Notes: a model not told the origin generated them from the letters alone. 64,000 nt of DNA from Hyphomicrobiales bacterium (GCA_900466005.1 UEGQ01000004.1:62001-126000); one strand, 5' to 3'. Numbered from the stretch's first letter, positions 43,867-54,099 are shown. Program-made: numbers and translations.

Positions 43867-43977
43867 AAAAATTTTTAAGCTTGATTTTTGGATGTCGATA
43901 CACGATCGTCCGATATACGGCGATATCGCGAGAAAAAAGAGGGATCGCGGCTCCGTTTGCTGAACTGGGAGGTTGGC
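43867..43977 (+). promoter_or_regulatory. Promoter/operator region before the oligopeptide-type ABC operon
   Basis: The 111-bp gap has a perfect palindrome GCGATATCGC at 43920-43929 and three CGATA words in the same orientation (about 43896, 43911, 43921), spaced 15 and 10 bp. An AT-rich tract lies just after the LacI stop. This could be where the LacI protein upstream binds. No promoter hexamers stand out, so the call rests on repeats only. Confidence 0.35.
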
Positions 43978-45882
43978 ATGATTTTCAATGAAAATATTTT
44001 CGCATCTTCTCTTGGTGTATTGATGGCGACGTGCCTCGCGGGGTCGGCCTTCGCGTTCCAGGAATCGCCGATGCTTGCGGAACAGGTGAAGGCGGGCAAG
44101 CTGCCGCCCGTCGAGCAGCGTCTCCCGGAAAAGCCGACGGTTCTGCAGGTCGCAGAGGTCGGCAAGTACGGCGGCAACTGGCAGCGCGCCTACAAGGGGC
44201 CGGGCGACCGCTGGGGACCGACGAAGCTGATGGAAGAGCGCGTCGTCAAGTGGTCGCAGAAGCCGGGCGGGCCGCTGGAGCTCGTTCCGGGTTACATCTC
44301 GTCCTACTCCGTGAGCGAGGATTCGCGCGAATTCACTTTCGCGCTGCTGAAGGGTCTCAAGTGGTCCGACGGCGAGCCCGTCACCACCGAGGACGTCCGC
44401 TTCTGGTATGAAGACGTCTTCATGAACAAGGACATCCTGCCTTCGATCGACCAGACATTGGCGCCGGGCGGCAAGCCGATGAAGCTGGAAATCGTCGACG
44501 AGCAGACCTTCAAGGTGAAGTTCGACGAGCCGTATGTCTATTTCCTCGAGATTCTCGCGAAGGACTCCACCGGCGATCCGAGCCTCGACCGTCCGAGCTT
44601 CCTTTTCCCCAAGCATTATCTGAAGCAGTTCAACAACAAATATGCCTCCGAGGACGAGCTGAAGGCGGCGGCCACGAAGTTCGGCGTGGAGAAGTGGACG
44701 GATCTCTGGGGCTCGAAGGGTGCCGCGACCGCCTGGTGGCAGAACCCGGACCTGCCGGTGGTCACCGCATGGAAGATCGAGAAGCCCGCTCCGGGCGATG
44801 TCGTGACCATGGTGCGGAACCCATACTATTACGCCGTCGACCAGGCCGGCAACCAGCTGCCCTATATCGATCGCATCTCGCACAAGCTGTTCAGTGATCA
44901 GGAGGCGTTCAACCTGATGATCGTCCAGGGGCAGATCGACATGCAGATGCGCTATGTCGAGCCGCAGGACTTCACCTTCTATAAGGAGAACGAGGCCAAG
45001 GGTGGCTACAAGGTCCACCGCTGGACGCAGGCGCAGACGTGGTCGCTCGTGCCGAACCTCAACGTCAAGGACGAGGTGCTGCGCGGCCTGTTCGAAACCT
45101 CCGATTTCCGCGAGGCGCTGAGCATCGCAATCGACCGCGAGACAGTGAACGAGCTGATCTTCTCGGGCCTTGCGGAAGCGCGCCAGGCCTCGCCTGTCTC
45201 CGGTTCACCGAATTTCGATCCGGAGCTGGAAAAGCACTGGACCGAATACGATCCGGACAAGGCGAATGCGCTTCTCGACGGTATCGGCCTCGACAAGCGG
45301 GACGGCGACGGTTTCCGTCTGCGCCCCGACGGCAAGCGCCTGTCGATCGTCGTGGAGATGGAGCATTCGAATGGCCCGAAGACCATGGAAATCGTCGCCG
45401 CCAACTACAAGGACATCGGCGTCGAGCTGTTGCCGCGGATCATCGACCGTACCCAGTGGGACGCCGATCGCGACAACAACGAGTTCCAGATGCAATGGTA
45501 TCCGTTCGACCGCCTGTCGGTCGTCGCGGCCGACCCGCGCATCATGATGGGCAACGATTCCTACGCTCATCAGTACTACATCTGGTACACGACCAAGGGG
45601 GCCTCCGGCATCGAGCCGCCGGCCGACCATCCGATCCGCACGCTCTTTGCCGACTGGGACAAAGCCGGCAAGGCTGCCGATCGCAAGGAAGCGGATGCAG
45701 CGCTCAACGACCTGATCAAGACTTTTGTCACGCAAGGCTGGGTCATCGGCGTCGTGGGTGAGTTGCCGGCCATTTCGGTCGTGAAGAACAACTTCAAGAA
45801 CTTCCCCGACGACCTCATCGAGGACGACATCACACGTGGCATCGGTCTTGGCGCCACGCAGCGGATGTGGATGGCGCAATAG
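43978..45882 (+). CDS. ABC transporter substrate-binding protein, family 5 (oligopeptide/oligosaccharide type)
   Basis: The start at 43978 (GGGAGG upstream) gives 634 residues with a signal peptide (MIFNENIFASSLGVLMATCLAGSAFA). The fold is the large family-5 type (FTFALLKGLKWSDGEPVTTEDVRFWYEDV, IDRETVNELIFSGLAE). Although the family is named for peptides, the flanking glycosidases suggest an oligosaccharide ligand, as for several rhizobial and Thermotoga members. A 146-bp gap with hairpins separates it from the permease genes. Confidence 0.92.
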   Translation: MIFNENIFASSLGVLMATCLAGSAFAFQESPMLAEQVKAGKLPPVEQRLPEKPTVLQVAEVGKYGGNWQRAYKGPGDRWGPTKLMEERVVKWSQKPGGPLELVPGYISSYSVSEDSREFTFALLKGLKWSDGEPVTTEDVRFWYEDVFMNKDILPSIDQTLAPGGKPMKLEIVDEQTFKVKFDEPYVYFLEILAKDSTGDPSLDRPSFLFPKHYLKQFNNKYASEDELKAAATKFGVEKWTDLWGSKGAATAWWQNPDLPVVTAWKIEKPAPGDVVTMVRNPYYYAVDQAGNQLPYIDRISHKLFSDQEAFNLMIVQGQIDMQMRYVEPQDFTFYKENEAKGGYKVHRWTQAQTWSLVPNLNVKDEVLRGLFETSDFREALSIAIDRETVNELIFSGLAEARQASPVSGSPNFDPELEKHWTEYDPDKANALLDGIGLDKRDGDGFRLRPDGKRLSIVVEMEHSNGPKTMEIVAANYKDIGVELLPRIIDRTQWDADRDNNEFQMQWYPFDRLSVVAADPRIMMGNDSYAHQYYIWYTTKGASGIEPPADHPIRTLFADWDKAGKAADRKEADAALNDLIKTFVTQGWVIGVVGELPAISVVKNNFKNFPDDLIEDDITRGIGLGATQRMWMAQ

Positions 45883-46028
45883 GCGGAAGGTTCGCGGGAG
45901 ATCACGGCAGGCCGCCGGCTCGAAAGGTGTCGGCGGTCCCTGTCCCAGACCCCGGGGAGAATCCCGGTCACCATCCGGCGGAAGGATGTCGGCGACCGGG
46001 CGACGTGTTGGGAACAGGAGGTGGCGTC
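45883..46028 (+). other. Intercistronic hairpins after family-5 binding-protein gene
   Basis: GGCCGCCG (45910-45917) pairs with CGGCGGTC (45931-45938) with one G-U pair, and further GC-rich pairing partners (CCCCGGGG near 45950) follow. There is no T-run. The ribosome site AGGAGGTGG for the next gene is at the end of the gap. The probable role is to set the ratio of binding protein to permease. Confidence 0.5.
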
Positions 46029-47015
46029 GTGCTGAAGTATGTTGTCACGCGCTCCATGTGGGCTATCCCCACATTGATCTTCGTCTCGTTCATTTCGTTC
46101 GTCATCATCCAGCTGCCGCCGGGTGATTTCGTGACCGCCTATGCCGCCCAGCTTCGAAACAGCGGCGACTTCATCAGCGAAACCGAGGAGGCGCTGATGC
46201 GGGCCCGGTATGGGCTGAACGACCCGCTGCTGGTGCAATACTGGCGATGGATTTCCAACATTGTCCTTCGTGGCGACTTCGGGCGGTCGCTCGAGTGGAA
46301 CGCCGCCGTCGGCGATCTCATATGGGAGCGCCTCGGCCTCACCCTGTTGATCTCGACGCTCAGCATGGTCTTCACCTGGCTGATCGCCATACCTGTCGGC
46401 GTCTATTCCGCGACGCGGCAGTATTCGGTGTTCGACTACGTGTTCACCGTCTTCGGCTTTCTCGGCAAGGGCATTCCCGATTTCCTGCTGGCCCTGGTTC
46501 TCATGTGGATGACCTATATCTGGCTGAACCTCGACGTCGGCGGGCTCGTATCCCCGCAGTTCGAGGGACAGCCGTGGGACCTTCCGAAGATCGTCAACAT
46601 GTTCTCGCACATCTGGATCCCGTTGCTCGTCCTGGCGACGGGCGGGGCGGCGGGGCTGATCCGCGTCATGCGGGCGAACATGCTGGACGAACTGCGCAAG
46701 CCCTACGTGGAAACTGCTTATGCGCAGGGTTTCGGCGAGCGCACGGTCGTATGGCGCTACCCGGTTCGCATCGCCCTCAATCCGTTCATCTCCACCGTCG
46801 GCTGGGCGCTGCCGGCCCTCTTTTCCGGCGACGTGATCACGGCCGTGGTGCTCAACCTGCCGACGACCGGTCCACTTCTCCTGCAGGCGCTCAAGATGCA
46901 GGACATGTATCTGGCCGGCAGTTTCATCCTGATCCTGAGCGTCTTTACCGTCATCGGCACGCTGCTCTCCGACATTCTGCTGGCGCTGTCCGATCCGCGC
47001 ATCCGGTTCTCATGA
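46029..47015 (+). CDS. ABC transporter permease, DppB/OppB type
   Basis: The GTG at 46029 after AGGAGGTGG gives 328 residues. The N-terminal membrane segment (VTRSMWAIPTLIFVSFISF) followed by IIQLPPGDF is typical of DppB proteins, and the EAA-type loop is ETAYAQGFGERTVVWRYPVR. It pairs with the DppC-type subunit encoded 7 bp downstream. The longer open frame runs through the hairpin region and lacks a start signal. Confidence 0.93.
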   Translation: MLKYVVTRSMWAIPTLIFVSFISFVIIQLPPGDFVTAYAAQLRNSGDFISETEEALMRARYGLNDPLLVQYWRWISNIVLRGDFGRSLEWNAAVGDLIWERLGLTLLISTLSMVFTWLIAIPVGVYSATRQYSVFDYVFTVFGFLGKGIPDFLLALVLMWMTYIWLNLDVGGLVSPQFEGQPWDLPKIVNMFSHIWIPLLVLATGGAAGLIRVMRANMLDELRKPYVETAYAQGFGERTVVWRYPVRIALNPFISTVGWALPALFSGDVITAVVLNLPTTGPLLLQALKMQDMYLAGSFILILSVFTVIGTLLSDILLALSDPRIRFS

Positions 47016-47022
47016 GGTGCAA

Positions 47023-48186
47023 ATGACCGATACCGGCACCTATCCCACGACAGACATGCTCATCGAGTCCCCGCCCCTTGCGGTTCTGGACGAGGCCAAG
47101 GCCGACGCGAGCTACACCGCCAAGCCCTGGAGGCTCGTCTGGTGGCGTTTCCGCCAGCATAGGCTGGCGGTGGTCTCGCTTGTCTTCATGGTCTGCCTCG
47201 GCTTTCTCGCAATCTTTGCCGACTTTATGTCGCCATACACGCCGAACACGATCAACCGCATCAATACCTTCACGCCGCCGAGCATGGTTCGCGTCCTGCA
47301 CGAGGGGCAGCTGCAGCGCCCCTTCATCTATGCGGTGAAGCGCTCCCGTGACCCGGAGACCGCCCGGGTGATCTACGTGGAGGATCGAAGCAAGGTGCTG
47401 CCGATCCGCTTCTTCGTCGAAGGGGAGACCTACAGGTTTTTCGGTCTCGTCGAAACGAAACTGCATTTCTTCGGGGTCGACGACCGCCGCCAGAAGATCA
47501 ATCTCATGGGGACGGACTCCCTCGGACGCGATCTCTTCAGCCGCCTTCTCTATGGCGCCCGCGTGACGCTTTCCGCCGGGCTGATCGGCGTCGCCTTCTC
47601 CTTTGTCCTCGGTCTCGCGCTCGGTGCCGTCTCCGGTTATTACGGCGGGTGGATCGATGCAGCGATCCAGCGGCTCATGGAATTCATCCGGTCGATCCCG
47701 ACAATTCCGCTGTGGATGGGGCTCGCCGCCGCGCTGCCGATCAACTGGGATCCGCTGTTCGTCTACGTGCTGATCACCATCATCCTGTCGCTGATCGGCT
47801 GGACACATCTCGCGCGGGTCGTTCGTGGCCGTTTCCTGTCGCTGAAATCGGAAGACTACGTCATGGCCGCCCGGCTCGCGGGCGCTTCGGAGTATCGCAT
47901 CGTTACCCGGCACATGCTCCCGGCCATGACCAGCTACATCATCGCGGCCGTCACGCTCGCCATCCCGGAGATGATCCTCGGCGAGACGGCGCTCAGCTTT
48001 CTCGGCCTCGGACTTCGCCCGCCGGTCGTGAGCTGGGGCGTGCTGCTGCAGGACGCCCAGAACTTGCGCACCATTTCGCTCGCTCCGTGGCTTCTCGCGC
48101 CGGGTGCGGCGGTCGTTCTCGTGGTGCTCGCCTTCAATTTCATCGGTGATGGCCTTCGCGACGCGGCCGACCCATACGGCCATTGA
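47023..48186 (+). CDS. ABC transporter permease, DppC/OppC type
   Basis: From ATG 47023 (GAGG at 47014-47017; a GTG at 47017 is also possible) the protein is 387 residues. It has the N-terminal OppC segment (WWRFRQHRLAVVSLVFMV), a periplasmic loop of roughly 110 residues before the transport domain (GTDSLGRDLFSRLLYGARVTLS) and the EAA loop AARLAGASEYRIVTRHMLP. It forms the channel with the preceding permease. Confidence 0.93.
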   Translation: MTDTGTYPTTDMLIESPPLAVLDEAKADASYTAKPWRLVWWRFRQHRLAVVSLVFMVCLGFLAIFADFMSPYTPNTINRINTFTPPSMVRVLHEGQLQRPFIYAVKRSRDPETARVIYVEDRSKVLPIRFFVEGETYRFFGLVETKLHFFGVDDRRQKINLMGTDSLGRDLFSRLLYGARVTLSAGLIGVAFSFVLGLALGAVSGYYGGWIDAAIQRLMEFIRSIPTIPLWMGLAAALPINWDPLFVYVLITIILSLIGWTHLARVVRGRFLSLKSEDYVMAARLAGASEYRIVTRHMLPAMTSYIIAAVTLAIPEMILGETALSFLGLGLRPPVVSWGVLLQDAQNLRTISLAPWLLAPGAAVVLVVLAFNFIGDGLRDAADPYGH

Positions 48187-48198
48187 CGGATAGCAGCC

Positions 48199-49251
48199 AT
48201 GTCACAGTCTTCGAATACTTCTCATAACCCCATGCCTCCGGGCCGTCTCCTGGAGCTCGACGATGTGGCCGTGCATTTCCCGACCCGGGACGGTGTCGTC
48301 AGGGCGGTCAACGGCGTTTCCTACCACGTCGACAAGGGCGAGGTGCTCGGCATCGTCGGGGAAAGCGGCTCGGGCAAGTCCGTCACCGCGCGTTCGATCA
48401 TGCGGCTGACGGCCGCCAATGCGGTCGACGCCGGCGGCAGTGTCCGGTTTCGCCGCAAGGATGGCAGCGAGGTGCTGATTTCCGCCGAGCATCGCCAGAG
48501 CCGGACCATGAGGAGCCTGCGCGGCGGCGAGATCGGCATGGTTTTCCAGGAGCCGATGACGGCGCTGTCGCCGGTGCACACGATCGGGACGCAGATCATG
48601 CGTACGGTCATGCTGCATCGCAAGGTGTCGAAAGCCGAAGCGCGGGCGCGGGCGATCGAGTTGCTCGCGAAGGTGCAGATGCCGCGGCCGCACGACATCG
48701 TCGACCGCTATCCGCACCATTTGTCGGGCGGCATGCGCCAACGGGCAATGATTGCGCTGGCGCTTGCCTGCGATCCGACACTGCTGATCGCCGACGAGCC
48801 CACCACGGCGCTCGACGTCACCACCGAGGCCCAGATCCTGCACCTCCTGAAATCCCTGCAGCAGGAACTCGGCATGGCGATCGTCTTCATCACCCACAAT
48901 TTCGGCGTGGTGGCGGATATCGCCGACCGTGTCGCAGTGATGTATCTCGGCCGGGTGATCGAGACGGGCACCGTCGACGAGATCTTCTACGAGCCGAAGC
49001 ATCCCTATACCCAGGCTCTGCTGCGTTCGATCCCGCGGCTCGGCGGGGAGAAGACGCGGCGCCTGCGCACGATCCGGGGCTCGGTTCCGGACCCGTACAG
49101 CGTGCCGCAGGGTTGCTCCTTCCATCCGCGTTGCGACCATGCGGTCGCCGGCCGCTGCGATGTCGTCGTGCCGCCTGAGGCAAGGTTTCCGAGCGGGCAG
49201 GTGGCGCGCTGCCATCTTGCCGGCGAGGTTCTTCCGGAGGCCGCCGAATGA
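48199..49251 (+). CDS. ABC transporter ATP-binding protein, DppD/OppD type
   Basis: The 350-residue ATPase has Walker A GESGSGKS (54-61), signature [14 protein letters not shown], Walker [13 protein letters not shown] and a C-terminal oligopeptide-family extension with the Cys-rich segment [18 protein letters not shown] that binds an iron-sulfur cluster in DppD-type proteins. It overlaps the second ATPase gene by 4 bp. Confidence 0.95.
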   Translation: MSQSSNTSHNPMPPGRLLELDDVAVHFPTRDGVVRAVNGVSYHVDKGEVLGIVGESGSGKSVTARSIMRLTAANAVDAGGSVRFRRKDGSEVLISAEHRQSRTMRSLRGGEIGMVFQEPMTALSPVHTIGTQIMRTVMLHRKVSKAEARARAIELLAKVQMPRPHDIVDRYPHHLSGGMRQRAMIALALACDPTLLIADEPTTALDVTTEAQILHLLKSLQQELGMAIVFITHNFGVVADIADRVAVMYLGRVIETGTVDEIFYEPKHPYTQALLRSIPRLGGEKTRRLRTIRGSVPDPYSVPQGCSFHPRCDHAVAGRCDVVVPPEARFPSGQVARCHLAGEVLPEAAE

Positions 49252-50300
49252 CGTTCCAAGCCACAAAGGCACTCTCGATGGATGACGAGGTCCTGATCTC
49301 CGTCCGCGGTGCGAAGAAGCACTTCCCGGTCTTCGGCGGCTGGCGGCATCGCGAGATCGCGACCGTCAAGGCGGTCGACGACATCTCCTTCGACATCCGC
49401 AAGGGCGAGACCTTCGGTCTGGTCGGCGAGAGCGGTTCCGGCAAGTCGTCGATCGCCCGGCTGATCCTCAGGGCTTACGATCTCACCGGCGGCGAGATCC
49501 TCTTCCGGCGCGAGAACGGAGAGGTGGTCGACATCACCAGCCTCTCCGATCGCGAGCTCCGGCAGATCCGGCGCGAGATGCAGATGATCTTCCAGGATCC
49601 CTATTCCTCGCTTGATCCGCGCATGACGCTGCTCGACCTCGTCGGGGAACCGCTGGTGATCCATGGCGTCGGCACGCGGGCGGAGATTGCCGACCGGGTC
49701 GCGGAACTGCTGCAGCTCGTCGGCCTTCGCCCCGAATACGCCTCACGCTACCCGCACGCCTTTTCCGGTGGCCAGCGCCAGAGGATCGGGATTGCCCGGG
49801 CGCTCGCGCTGCAGCCGCGTTTCATCGCCGCGGACGAGGCCGTCTCGGCACTCGACGTGTCGGTCGCGGCGCAGAACATCAACCTGATGCAGGACCTGCA
49901 GGAGCAGTTCGGCCTCACCTATCTTTTCATCACCCATGATCTCGGCATGGTCGAGCATATTTCCGACCGGGTGGGCGTCATGTATCTCGGCCGCCTGATG
50001 GAAGTCGGCGAGACCGATGCCTTGTTTGCAAGACCCTTGCATCCCTATACCGAGGCCCTGCTTGCGGCCGTCCCGCAACCCGACCCGCGCGGCAACCGCA
50101 CGCGCAAGCGCGTGCCCCTCAAGGGCGAGATCGCCGATGCTATGAACGTTCCCTCCGGTTGCCCGTTCCATCCGCGCTGTGCCTATGCCGACGAACGTTG
50201 CCGCACGGAGATCCCCGAGCTCCGGACCGTGCTGCCGGGCCGGCAGGCACGCTGCCACCACGCGGAAAACCTCGAACTTACCGGGGTGCCCGCGGCATGA
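49248..50300 (+). CDS. ABC transporter ATP-binding protein, DppF/OppF type
   Basis: The 350-residue ATPase has Walker [10 protein letters not shown] (60-68), FSGGQRQRIGIARAL, FIAADEAVSALD (Asp-Glu retained, with an Ala in place of the usual Pro after it) and the C-terminal Cys-rich segment CPFHPRCAYADERCRTE. The longest frame starts at 49248 in ATGA overlap with the preceding gene; a second ATG at 49278 is possible. It works with the DppD-type ATPase in one heteromeric importer. Confidence 0.94.
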   Translation: MTFQATKALSMDDEVLISVRGAKKHFPVFGGWRHREIATVKAVDDISFDIRKGETFGLVGESGSGKSSIARLILRAYDLTGGEILFRRENGEVVDITSLSDRELRQIRREMQMIFQDPYSSLDPRMTLLDLVGEPLVIHGVGTRAEIADRVAELLQLVGLRPEYASRYPHAFSGGQRQRIGIARALALQPRFIAADEAVSALDVSVAAQNINLMQDLQEQFGLTYLFITHDLGMVEHISDRVGVMYLGRLMEVGETDALFARPLHPYTEALLAAVPQPDPRGNRTRKRVPLKGEIADAMNVPSGCPFHPRCAYADERCRTEIPELRTVLPGRQARCHHAENLELTGVPAA

Positions 50301-51571
50301 ATGTTCTCTCCACCATGCCTGTCGCGCTCACGGGATCGACCGAGGACCCCGATCTCGCACTCGCCGGGCGACATCGTCCGCTCTTGAGGCTCGACGACCG
50401 AGAACCGTTCCGCCCGCTCGCGGCCGGCTACGCCGTCTATCGGGGCGAGATGCAGTCCGTCTCCTCCAAATTCACGATCCGGCCGGTTGCGGACTGCGTG
50501 ATCGAGTATGCGATCTGGTACGACTGGGACATCCAGCACCTTTACGATCTCGAGCATGTCTGGGTGCATGTCGATGCGGCCGGGCGGCTGGTGAAGGTGG
50601 AGGCCTCGCGTCACGGTGCGCGGCGCACAATGACGCGGCCGGACGGTTCATTGCCCGTCGAAGGGTCGCGGCCGGTCCTCTATCTCGAACCGGGAAAGCA
50701 CGCGCACTGGGCGGATCCGGGCGAGATGCGAGCGAAAGCCGGTCTGCTGATCGAGGGCATGTGCGGCGCCTTTGCCGGCGCACAGGGCGTCCATCTGTCG
50801 AACCGGTTTTCCGACCGCGGACTGATCGGCGCGAGCGCGCTCGAAAACCGGCTCGCCACGCTGAAGCTGAAGCGCATGCGTTTCACGCCCGCCTGGCGCT
50901 TCGGCCGGGACAGCGATGCCGGCGAGGGGTTGGCACTGGTGCCCTGGTCGCAGCTCGAGGCGTGGATTCCCCGGCAGGTATCGTCCCTTGTCGCGGCGCT
51001 GCCGGCGACTGTTCCCCATCTTGCCGCCGTCTTCCTCGATTGCGGCGACACCCTGGTCGACGAGGCGACGGAGGAAAAGATCCCGGGGACGGAGGTTGTG
51101 GTGAAGGCTGCGCTCATGCCGGGAGCGGGCGAGGTGGTCGAGCAGCTTTCGCGTAGCGGTTACCGGCTCGCTCTGGTCGCTGATGGGCCGCGCGCAACCT
51201 TCGAGAACGTCCTCGGTGCATACGGCCTGTGGGAGCGCTTCGAAGCCCACGTCATTTCCGGCGACGTTGGCGAATTGAAGCCCTCGGAGAAAATGTTCTC
51301 CGCGGCGATGGAGGCACTCGGCCTCACCGACGCGGACCGGATTCGCAGTATCATGGTCGGCAACAATCTCGAGCGAGACGTTCTCGGCGCCAATCGCTTC
51401 GGCATGATGAGTGTGTTTCTCTCCTGGTCGGCACGGCGCAGTCACGCGCCGCGTCTGCGCCGTGAGCGCCCGCTCTTCACCATCTCGCACATCTGGAAAC
51501 TGCCGGAGCTCCTCGAGCGGATCGAGCTCAGCCTGCCGGATCTGCCGTCGTGTCCCGAGGTGTCGTCATGA
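50297..51571 (+). CDS. HAD-superfamily hydrolase fused to an unknown N-terminal domain
   Basis: The start at 50297 overlaps the ATPase stop (ATGA) and gives 424 residues. Residues 1 to about 235 form a domain I do not recognise (YAIWYDWDIQHLYDLEHVW, VHVDAAGRLVKVEASRHGAR), rich in aromatic residues. The rest is a HAD hydrolase: motif I FLDCGDTL (D248, D251), motif III GELKPSEKMF, motif IV VGNNLERDVLGANRFG. Motif I is DxGDT, so the usual acid Asp two residues after the nucleophile is Gly. The stop overlaps the start of the ~830-aa gene. Probable role: dephosphorylating a sugar intermediate. Confidence 0.8.
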   Translation: MNVLSTMPVALTGSTEDPDLALAGRHRPLLRLDDREPFRPLAAGYAVYRGEMQSVSSKFTIRPVADCVIEYAIWYDWDIQHLYDLEHVWVHVDAAGRLVKVEASRHGARRTMTRPDGSLPVEGSRPVLYLEPGKHAHWADPGEMRAKAGLLIEGMCGAFAGAQGVHLSNRFSDRGLIGASALENRLATLKLKRMRFTPAWRFGRDSDAGEGLALVPWSQLEAWIPRQVSSLVAALPATVPHLAAVFLDCGDTLVDEATEEKIPGTEVVVKAALMPGAGEVVEQLSRSGYRLALVADGPRATFENVLGAYGLWERFEAHVISGDVGELKPSEKMFSAAMEALGLTDADRIRSIMVGNNLERDVLGANRFGMMSVFLSWSARRSHAPRLRRERPLFTISHIWKLPELLERIELSLPDLPSCPEVSS

Positions 51572-54072
51572 CCGCGCCGCGCTTCGCTGAAACCATGTCC
51601 GCTACGGACTTTACCGTTGCTCCGGGCGAGACGGTGACCGCCTGGGCCATGTCGCCGGTCGAGGCCCGTCTCTATCCGGGCGAGCCTGCGCTTGCAGAAG
51701 ATCGGGTCAACTACCAGTTCATCAACGGCTTCGTCGATGTCGGCGACCTGCCATGCCGGGTGGCGCTGTGGCGGGAGCTCGAGACCCGCCGAGTAGCCTT
51801 CCGGCACCATTTCGAGATCGACGGGCTCTACCTTCCCGGTTTCAACCGGCGGGTCGAATTCTCCGGTTTTTGGCATCGCCCGACGCGCCTCGCCCGGTGG
51901 CTGAAGACCGAACTCGTCCCGGCGCGTCCTGGAGATCATGCGTTCCGCCTTACCACTTGCGGCGGCGTGCGGATTTGGGTGGATGGCGTCGAGTGCGCGG
52001 TGTTCGAGCCCTTCCGCCGCAACAGGGAATCCGAAACCGAAATCCGGTTGCCGCTGAAGGCCGGTGGTTCCGAAGTGGTGGTGCTCACCGAGGAACTCGC
52101 CGAGCGCGACGCGCTCTGGTATTTCGAGCTGACGTTGCTCGGTCCCGATACGCTCACGGCGCGGCTGCCGGTGGAGATGTCGGGCGCGACGGTCGGGCTG
52201 TTGAAGGACCTCGCGGCGGAGGTGCGGCCGGACCCCTTGCATGTACGCGACGGACGGCTGCGGCTCAGGGTGGGGCGGCCGGCGAGCATTGACGTCACCG
52301 TGCGCGGCCGCATCCTGCCGAGCGTCCACATGAGCGACAAGCCGCCTCTGCTCGATGCGCACGGCGTGCTGGCGGCGGGCTCAACCATCATCGAGTTGCC
52401 CGGTGCGGATGCGCTTGCCGACGGCTATCACCCGCTCGACCTCACCTTCTCCGTCGGAGACAACCGGGTCACCCGACACATCGCGTTCGCAACGTTCTCC
52501 GCCCCGTTCCGCGATCTTTCGGATCGGCCGCTGGCAGAGCGCAAGGCAATGGCGCTCGATTACGCCGCCGCCAACGGTGAGGCGCGGATAGGCCGTGCGA
52601 TTGCCATGATGGCAAGCGGCCGGCCGGCGGATGCGACGGTTCACGCGATCGTCGCCGACACGCTGGCCGTCGTCGACGAGCGCCGTGACTGCTCAGATTT
52701 CGTGATGGTTCCGCTGCTCTGGTTCTACTCGGATTATCGTGACGGTCTGCCCGAGGCGACCCGTCGCGAGATCCGGCGGGCGGCTCTCGGCTATCGCTAC
52801 TGGGTCGACGAGCCAGGCAACGACGTCATGTGGTTCTGGAGCGAGAACCATGCGCTCTGCTTCCATGTCTCCCAGTATCTGGCCGGCCGCCTGCTGCCGG
52901 AGGAAACCTTCACCTGTTCCGGGCGCAGAGGCAGCGAACAGGCCCGCCTGGGCGAGGAACGGCTTTCGAAATGGTTCGATTCCGTCGAACGTCACGGGCT
53001 CGCGGAATGGAACTCCGCCGCCTATTACCCCATCGATTTCATCGGCCTGCTGGCGCTGGAACATCTGGGTGACGGCGCCATCAAGGTGCGCGCACGGGCG
53101 TTGCTCGACCGGCTGATGCTGATGATCGGGCTGCACACCCTGGCTGGTGTCCCTGCCGGCACCATGGGGCGTGCTTACGACAAGGAGCTGCGCGCCGGGC
53201 CGCTGACGGAGCTTGCGCCTTTTGCCACCGTCGCCTTCGGGAAGGGCTGGCTGAACGACGGCGTGGCGGCGCTACCGATGTTCTGCGCCGGTGGCTACGA
53301 GCCCCCCGAAGCGGCCTATGCCATCGTGGAGCCCGAGCCCGGCAGGGCGCTGGCGGCGCATTACGTGCAGGGTCACCACGAGGCGGCGCGGCTGGCACTG
53401 TACAAGACGGCCGCGGTCCAATTGTCGTCGATGGTCGACGGCAAGCCCGGCGGCCGCGGACATCAGCAGCATGTCGTCGACCTGCGCTTCGCCGCCGATC
53501 CCTTTGCCCGTGCCTGGATCAACCATCCCGGCGAGGACGATCCCTGGGGCAACCAGCGCCCTTCCTACTGGGCCGGCAACGGTTCGCTGCCGCGCGTGGC
53601 ACAGTACGAAAACGTCGCGATGCTGCTCTTCGACCTCGGCGAGAATCCCCGCCAGTCCTTCACACATGCCTATGTCCAGTCCGATGCCTTCGATGCGGTC
53701 GAGCGCCTTGGTAAGTGGATCGTGCTCAGGGCAGGGCGGGGCTTCGCCGGACTTTTGGCGACGAGCCCGATCGAAGCGATCACCGCAAGCCCGGGCGCCG
53801 GCATCGAGTTCCGCGCCGAAGGTCGTCGTTGCGGCTGGGTGGCACTGGTCGGGGAAGGCTCCAGTCCGGCGGACTTCGCGGCCTTCCGGGACCACCTCAC
53901 CAGTGTCTCCGTATCGTTCGACGCGGCCGGTCGGCTTGTTCTCGATCGGCCGGGCCAAACTGCGCTCGCCCTCGATTGGGATGAGGGACTGACGGCCGAC
54001 GGCAAGCCTTACGTCTTCCCCAACCGAAGCATCGACCCCGCCGTCCGGCATTTCGACGCCTATTCCTTCTGA
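51568..54072 (+). CDS. Uncharacterised ~830-residue protein, candidate cytoplasmic polysaccharide lyase (copy B)
   Basis: From ATG 51568 the protein is 834 residues, with no signal peptide. It parallels the protein at 5076-7559 along its whole length: SGFWHRPTRLARW, EPGNDVMWFWSENHALCFH (E426, N427, H428), SGRRGSEQ, AEWNSAAYYPIDF (N482, Y486), INHPGEDD, RPSYWAGNG and FTHAY. The N427-N482 spacing of 55 equals that in copy A. The structure looks like beta-sandwich, helical toroid, beta-sheet. It lies between the HAD fusion and a GH105. That a GH105 follows it again supports a role in making unsaturated uronides; this is inference. Confidence 0.6.
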   Translation: MTAPRFAETMSATDFTVAPGETVTAWAMSPVEARLYPGEPALAEDRVNYQFINGFVDVGDLPCRVALWRELETRRVAFRHHFEIDGLYLPGFNRRVEFSGFWHRPTRLARWLKTELVPARPGDHAFRLTTCGGVRIWVDGVECAVFEPFRRNRESETEIRLPLKAGGSEVVVLTEELAERDALWYFELTLLGPDTLTARLPVEMSGATVGLLKDLAAEVRPDPLHVRDGRLRLRVGRPASIDVTVRGRILPSVHMSDKPPLLDAHGVLAAGSTIIELPGADALADGYHPLDLTFSVGDNRVTRHIAFATFSAPFRDLSDRPLAERKAMALDYAAANGEARIGRAIAMMASGRPADATVHAIVADTLAVVDERRDCSDFVMVPLLWFYSDYRDGLPEATRREIRRAALGYRYWVDEPGNDVMWFWSENHALCFHVSQYLAGRLLPEETFTCSGRRGSEQARLGEERLSKWFDSVERHGLAEWNSAAYYPIDFIGLLALEHLGDGAIKVRARALLDRLMLMIGLHTLAGVPAGTMGRAYDKELRAGPLTELAPFATVAFGKGWLNDGVAALPMFCAGGYEPPEAAYAIVEPEPGRALAAHYVQGHHEAARLALYKTAAVQLSSMVDGKPGGRGHQQHVVDLRFAADPFARAWINHPGEDDPWGNQRPSYWAGNGSLPRVAQYENVAMLLFDLGENPRQSFTHAYVQSDAFDAVERLGKWIVLRAGRGFAGLLATSPIEAITASPGAGIEFRAEGRRCGWVALVGEGSSPADFAAFRDHLTSVSVSFDAAGRLVLDRPGQTALALDWDEGLTADGKPYVFPNRSIDPAVRHFDAYSF

Positions 54073-54099
54073 CCGTTTTCTCTTGTGACAGGATCGCCG

